A stretch of 38,229 nt of DNA from a virus: positions 1 through 38,229 of IMG/VR virus record IMGVR_UViG_3300042515_001514; one strand, written 5' to 3'. Below, piece by piece: positions 36,003-38,229 of the stretch. Below the pieces are notes generated by a model that saw only the letters and a program-made list of their open reading frames with translations, was not told the origin of the DNA and ran no database searches. Made by a program: the position numbers and the translations under genes. Numbering within the stretch: position 1 is the first letter of the stretch; every line of letters starts with the position of its first letter.

Positions 36003-37426
36003 CGCTTGGTCTTGCGAGTGGGCTTGCGCCGGAGCTTCTCCGGCAGCACGAAGCCCTTAATCCGGGCCACCCTGGCATTCAGGGCGGCCCAGTCCTCCAG
36101 GTCCTTGAACCTGAAGTGGCCGGTGCCTTTCTTGTAGACCTTGAACTCGAAGAAGCCCCAGTCGTACCAGACGCCGCTTTCCATCCGGTCGAAACCACCT
36201 GGCCGATCAGGCTTCTCGACCTCCTCGTACTTCCGGCCGGTGATGTAGCACAGGGCCTTCACCAGATCCTGCACCCGGCTCTTGTTGCCGCCGTAGCGGA
36301 TGCTCACCGTGCCGCCGCTCCAGTCCGGTTCGGCGATGTAAGGCACGATGAACTTCTGATTGAACAGGTAGGCGTCGTTCGTCTTCCACCCCTCGACCCG
36401 CCAGCGGTTCTCAGCGGTGTGGCGGGTAAGCTCATCGAACGCAGCCTCGACCGCACGATCAATCCGCTGGTCGGTGGTGCCGGCGATGATCTGCAGCATC
36501 CTGAACAGGTTGCGCTCGGTGAATGGCACCTTCGTCTGCTGCTCCACGAACTTGTTGATGTCCCCTGCTAGATGGCTGGTGGCCATCTCGCGCGGCAACA
36601 TCTCGGCGATCACCGACTCCCAGAACGACTTTTGCAGCTCCTTGCGGAACCTGTTGCGGCTGACGGCGCAGCCTTCCATGCTGATCTGGACGCCCAGCTC
36701 GCCTTTGTAGATGCCGCCCACTTGGGCCTGCAGGCGCACGCCGGCCTCCAGTTGCTGGTCATAGATTTTGCAGGCCTCCACGTACCTGTTCACTAGGTCG
36801 CGGCTGCGGCGGTACTTGATCAGGCCCTGGCCCTCGGCTTCGATGTCGTCCGGCCCCAGGAAGAACCCGTCGAACTCATCAGCGCCGCTTACACGTTGCC
36901 CAGGCTTGGTGAGCCGCACCATGCCGATCTCGCAGCGCGTAGTGCGCTCAGCGTCCTCGAACACCGGGCCCAGGTTGTGGCTGCTGCCGTACTGCTCGAT
37001 CAGCGTCTTCAGCTCACGACTGGCCCTGTTGCTCCACCTGTCGGTGGAGACCGTGTTCCAGTTGCAGAGGGCCACTATCTCGCAGCCCGGCGGGGCGATG
37101 GCCCAGGCGTGCAGGATGTGGTACTCATCGGCCGAAAATGGCGGGTTCATCACCACTAGGTCGGCATGGCTGATCTGCTCGGCAGTGACGGCCAGCCAGT
37201 CGTTGCCGATCAGGTGGCAGTCGGCGGGAATGCCGGCGAGGATGGCCCGCAGCTTCGGCTCAGGCTCAACCATGAGCACTTCGGCGGCGCCGCGTTCTAG
37301 GCAGGCCTGCACTAGGTTGCCCGAGCCGGCGGAAGGCTCCACCACCACCCGGCCGCGCAGGTCGAGTGGGTCGAGCATGGTGGCCGCCACGTCGGGCGGC
37401 GTGGGGTAAAAGTCAGCGTTGAACAC
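35999..37426 (-). CDS. Adenine-specific DNA methyltransferase-like protein with DUF4942
   Basis: A 475-residue protein if started at the GTG at 37426, chosen because GGAGG lies six bases upstream and the overlap with the preceding stop is then only 14 bases. It reads MFNADFYPTPPDVAATMLDP, then VVVEPSAGSGNLVQ (residues 27-40, SAM-binding motif I) and VVMNPPF (residues 91-97, the NPPF/Y catalytic motif of N6-adenine methylases). Residues about 200-430 match the DUF4942 pattern ('GTGHFRFKDLEDWAALNARV', 'LFNQKFIVPYI'). It may protect phage DNA from restriction. Confidence 0.8.
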   Translation of the reverse strand: MFNADFYPTPPDVAATMLDPLDLRGRVVVEPSAGSGNLVQACLERGAAEVLMVEPEPKLRAILAGIPADCHLIGNDWLAVTAEQISHADLVVMNPPFSADEYHILHAWAIAPPGCEIVALCNWNTVSTDRWSNRASRELKTLIEQYGSSHNLGPVFEDAERTTRCEIGMVRLTKPGQRVSGADEFDGFFLGPDDIEAEGQGLIKYRRSRDLVNRYVEACKIYDQQLEAGVRLQAQVGGIYKGELGVQISMEGCAVSRNRFRKELQKSFWESVIAEMLPREMATSHLAGDINKFVEQQTKVPFTERNLFRMLQIIAGTTDQRIDRAVEAAFDELTRHTAENRWRVEGWKTNDAYLFNQKFIVPYIAEPDWSGGTVSIRYGGNKSRVQDLVKALCYITGRKYEEVEKPDRPGGFDRMESGVWYDWGFFEFKVYKKGTGHFRFKDLEDWAALNARVARIKGFVLPEKLRRKPTRKTKR

Positions 37427-37616
37427 GGCTGGCCTCCACGCTCTGCGAGCAGCCGAGGCGCTCAGCAATGGCGGCGCGGAGTTCGGTCATGGGGGCCTCC
37501 AGCGCCTCGATGCGGGAGCGGAGTTCAAGGATGCAGTTGAACGCGCCAGACCAAAGACGGGCGCCTTCCTCGCACTTGGCCCACTCCTCAGGCGTGGCGC
37601 GGTGTGGTGTGGTCAT
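37413..37616 (-). CDS. Small conserved phage protein
   Basis: A 67-residue protein starting MTTPHRATPEEWAKCEEGAR at 37616; this start overlaps the pentapeptide gene stop by four bases (ATGA). It contains 'LELRSRIEALEAPMTELRAA', a coiled-coil-like helix. It belongs to a common family of short proteins in phages of aquatic bacteria, function unknown. Its stop overlaps the methyltransferase start region by 14 bases. Confidence 0.6.
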   Translation of the reverse strand: MTTPHRATPEEWAKCEEGARLWSGAFNCILELRSRIEALEAPMTELRAAIAERLGCSQSVEASRVQR

Positions 37617-38229
37617 GCCGCCTCCTGTGCAACAGACTGCAGCCACGCAATCGCATCATTATTGCTGTCATAAAAGTGCGCAGCAGCATTAGCGCCTAAC
37701 AACAGCAATCCAGCCATGTATGGGCCATGAAGTTTCTCCAAGACTTTACCTAATGTTCCAGCCTGGCGAATAGCCCACCCTGCTAGGCAGTGAGTAGTGC
37801 CGCACTCGCTATGCCAGATTCTCATCTGCAGGTTTTGGGGGTGAGCCAATACATGGCTGGCAACCGCACGCAGACGTTGCTGGGCATCTGCAGCAATTGG
37901 CAATCCGTTGGCGTCGCTCAGAATGGCGCCGCGCAGATCGGCGTAGCGCAGATCAACGCCGCGCAGATCGGCGTCGCTCAGAATGGCGCCGCTCAGAATG
38001 GCGCCGCGCAGATCGGCGCCGCGCAGATCGGCGCCGCTCAGAATGGCGTAGCGCAGATCGGCGTCGCTCAGATCGGCGCCGCGCAGATCGGCGCCGCGCA
38101 GATCGGCGCCGCTCAGAATGGCGTAGCGCAGATCGGCGTCGCTCAGATCGGCGCCGCGCAGATCGGCGTCGCGCAGATCGGCGCCGCTCAGAATGGCGTA
38201 GCGCAGATCGGCGTCGCTCAGATCGGCGC
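37613..38229 (-). CDS. Pentapeptide-repeat protein, C-terminal part (5' end beyond right edge)
   Basis: The 15-bp repeat reads in one frame from the right edge into a downstream C-terminal domain, so the gene starts beyond position 38229. On the minus strand the repeats encode ADLR/ADLS/AILS-type pentapeptides (A-x-L-x-x), here about 20 units; this pattern forms a right-handed quadrilateral beta helix that can mimic DNA and, in some proteins, inhibit gyrase. After the repeats comes a roughly 100-residue domain (PIAADAQQRLRAVASHVLAHP...) with 'ECGTTHCLAGWAIRQAG'. The first two bases at the edge are an incomplete codon. Function unknown. Confidence 0.85.
   Translation of the reverse strand, partial: ADLSDADLRYAILSGADLRDADLRGADLSDADLRYAILSGADLRGADLRGADLSDADLRYAILSGADLRGADLRGAILSGAILSDADLRGVDLRYADLRGAILSDANGLPIAADAQQRLRAVASHVLAHPQNLQMRIWHSECGTTHCLAGWAIRQAGTLGKVLEKLHGPYMAGLLLLGANAAAHFYDSNNDAIAWLQSVAQEAA
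37916..38229 (-). repeat. 15-bp tandem repeat with a 75-bp higher-order unit
   Basis: Units of type GATCGGCGCCGCGCA repeat every 15 bp from about 37916 to the window edge. Within it a 75-bp unit (five 15-mers) repeats: 38041-38115 and 38116-38190 differ at a single base (38094 C versus 38169 T), and a third copy begins at 38191. Such recent expansion inside a coding gene is consistent with slippage or recombination, and the contig end within it suggests an assembly break. Confidence 0.9.

Noticed and set aside
37916-38229. Possible CRISPR array (15-bp spaced short repeats at the right end)
   Set aside because: Units are contiguous without spacers, stay in one reading frame, and encode A-x-L-x-x pentapeptides continuing into a real C-terminal domain.

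Overview
The window is a stretch of tailed double-stranded DNA phage genome (or a prophage; I see no integrase). It carries a siphovirus-type morphogenesis module, terminase, ribonucleotide reductase, homing-type endonucleases and many small tightly packed accessory genes. No bacterial housekeeping genes or rRNA are seen. Sugar-modification genes, an aerobic-type ribonucleotide reductase and small proteins of the 'MGMFDD' and '...EEWAKCEEGARLW...' styles suggest, without proving, a phage of aquatic bacteria, possibly picocyanobacteria.

Layout. Positions 1-11704 (minus strand, read right to left) hold protease/scaffold, decoration protein, major capsid protein, connectors, tail tube, tail chaperones made by -1 frameshifting, and a tape measure protein running off the left edge. 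The tape measure carries lysozyme-like and M15-peptidase-like domains. At 11758-12593 a GIY-YIG endonuclease and an XRE repressor-like gene lie on the plus strand inside this operon. Positions 12563-18582 (minus) hold two small genes, an FkbM methyltransferase, two glycosyltransferases, a head morphogenesis protein and the portal. At 18583-18646 transcription diverges: a PD-(D/E)XK-like nuclease and the large terminase follow on the plus strand (18647-20508), then two tiny coupled ORFs.

From 21040 to 28632 nearly everything is minus strand: phosphoesterase, HU-like protein, a structured RNA region with two aberrant tRNA-like elements, both ribonucleotide reductase subunits, small genes separated by rho-independent terminators, a glycoside-hydrolase-like protein and a winged-helix protein preceded by short iterons. 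Positions 28633-30565 are mostly non-coding and repeat-rich, around one plus-strand HNH endonuclease. Positions 30566-35459 (minus) include a two-domain beta-clamp-like protein, a conserved phage protein, an HNH nuclease and a secreted RlpA-like protein. They are interrupted by a striking degenerate 5-bp-periodic array with three hairpin modules (33181-33644, related block 34773-34835). The right end (35733-38229) is a coupled minus-strand operon: a pentapeptide-repeat protein cut by the edge, a short protein, a DUF4942-type adenine methyltransferase and another short protein.

The strongest points for follow-up are the 5-bp-periodic/hairpin array, the clamp without domain 1, the tape measure with two wall-degrading domains, the tRNA-like RNA cluster, the unusual ribonucleotide reductase residues, and the candidate small RNA at 35550-35665. 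All calls come from reading the sequence; no database search was run.
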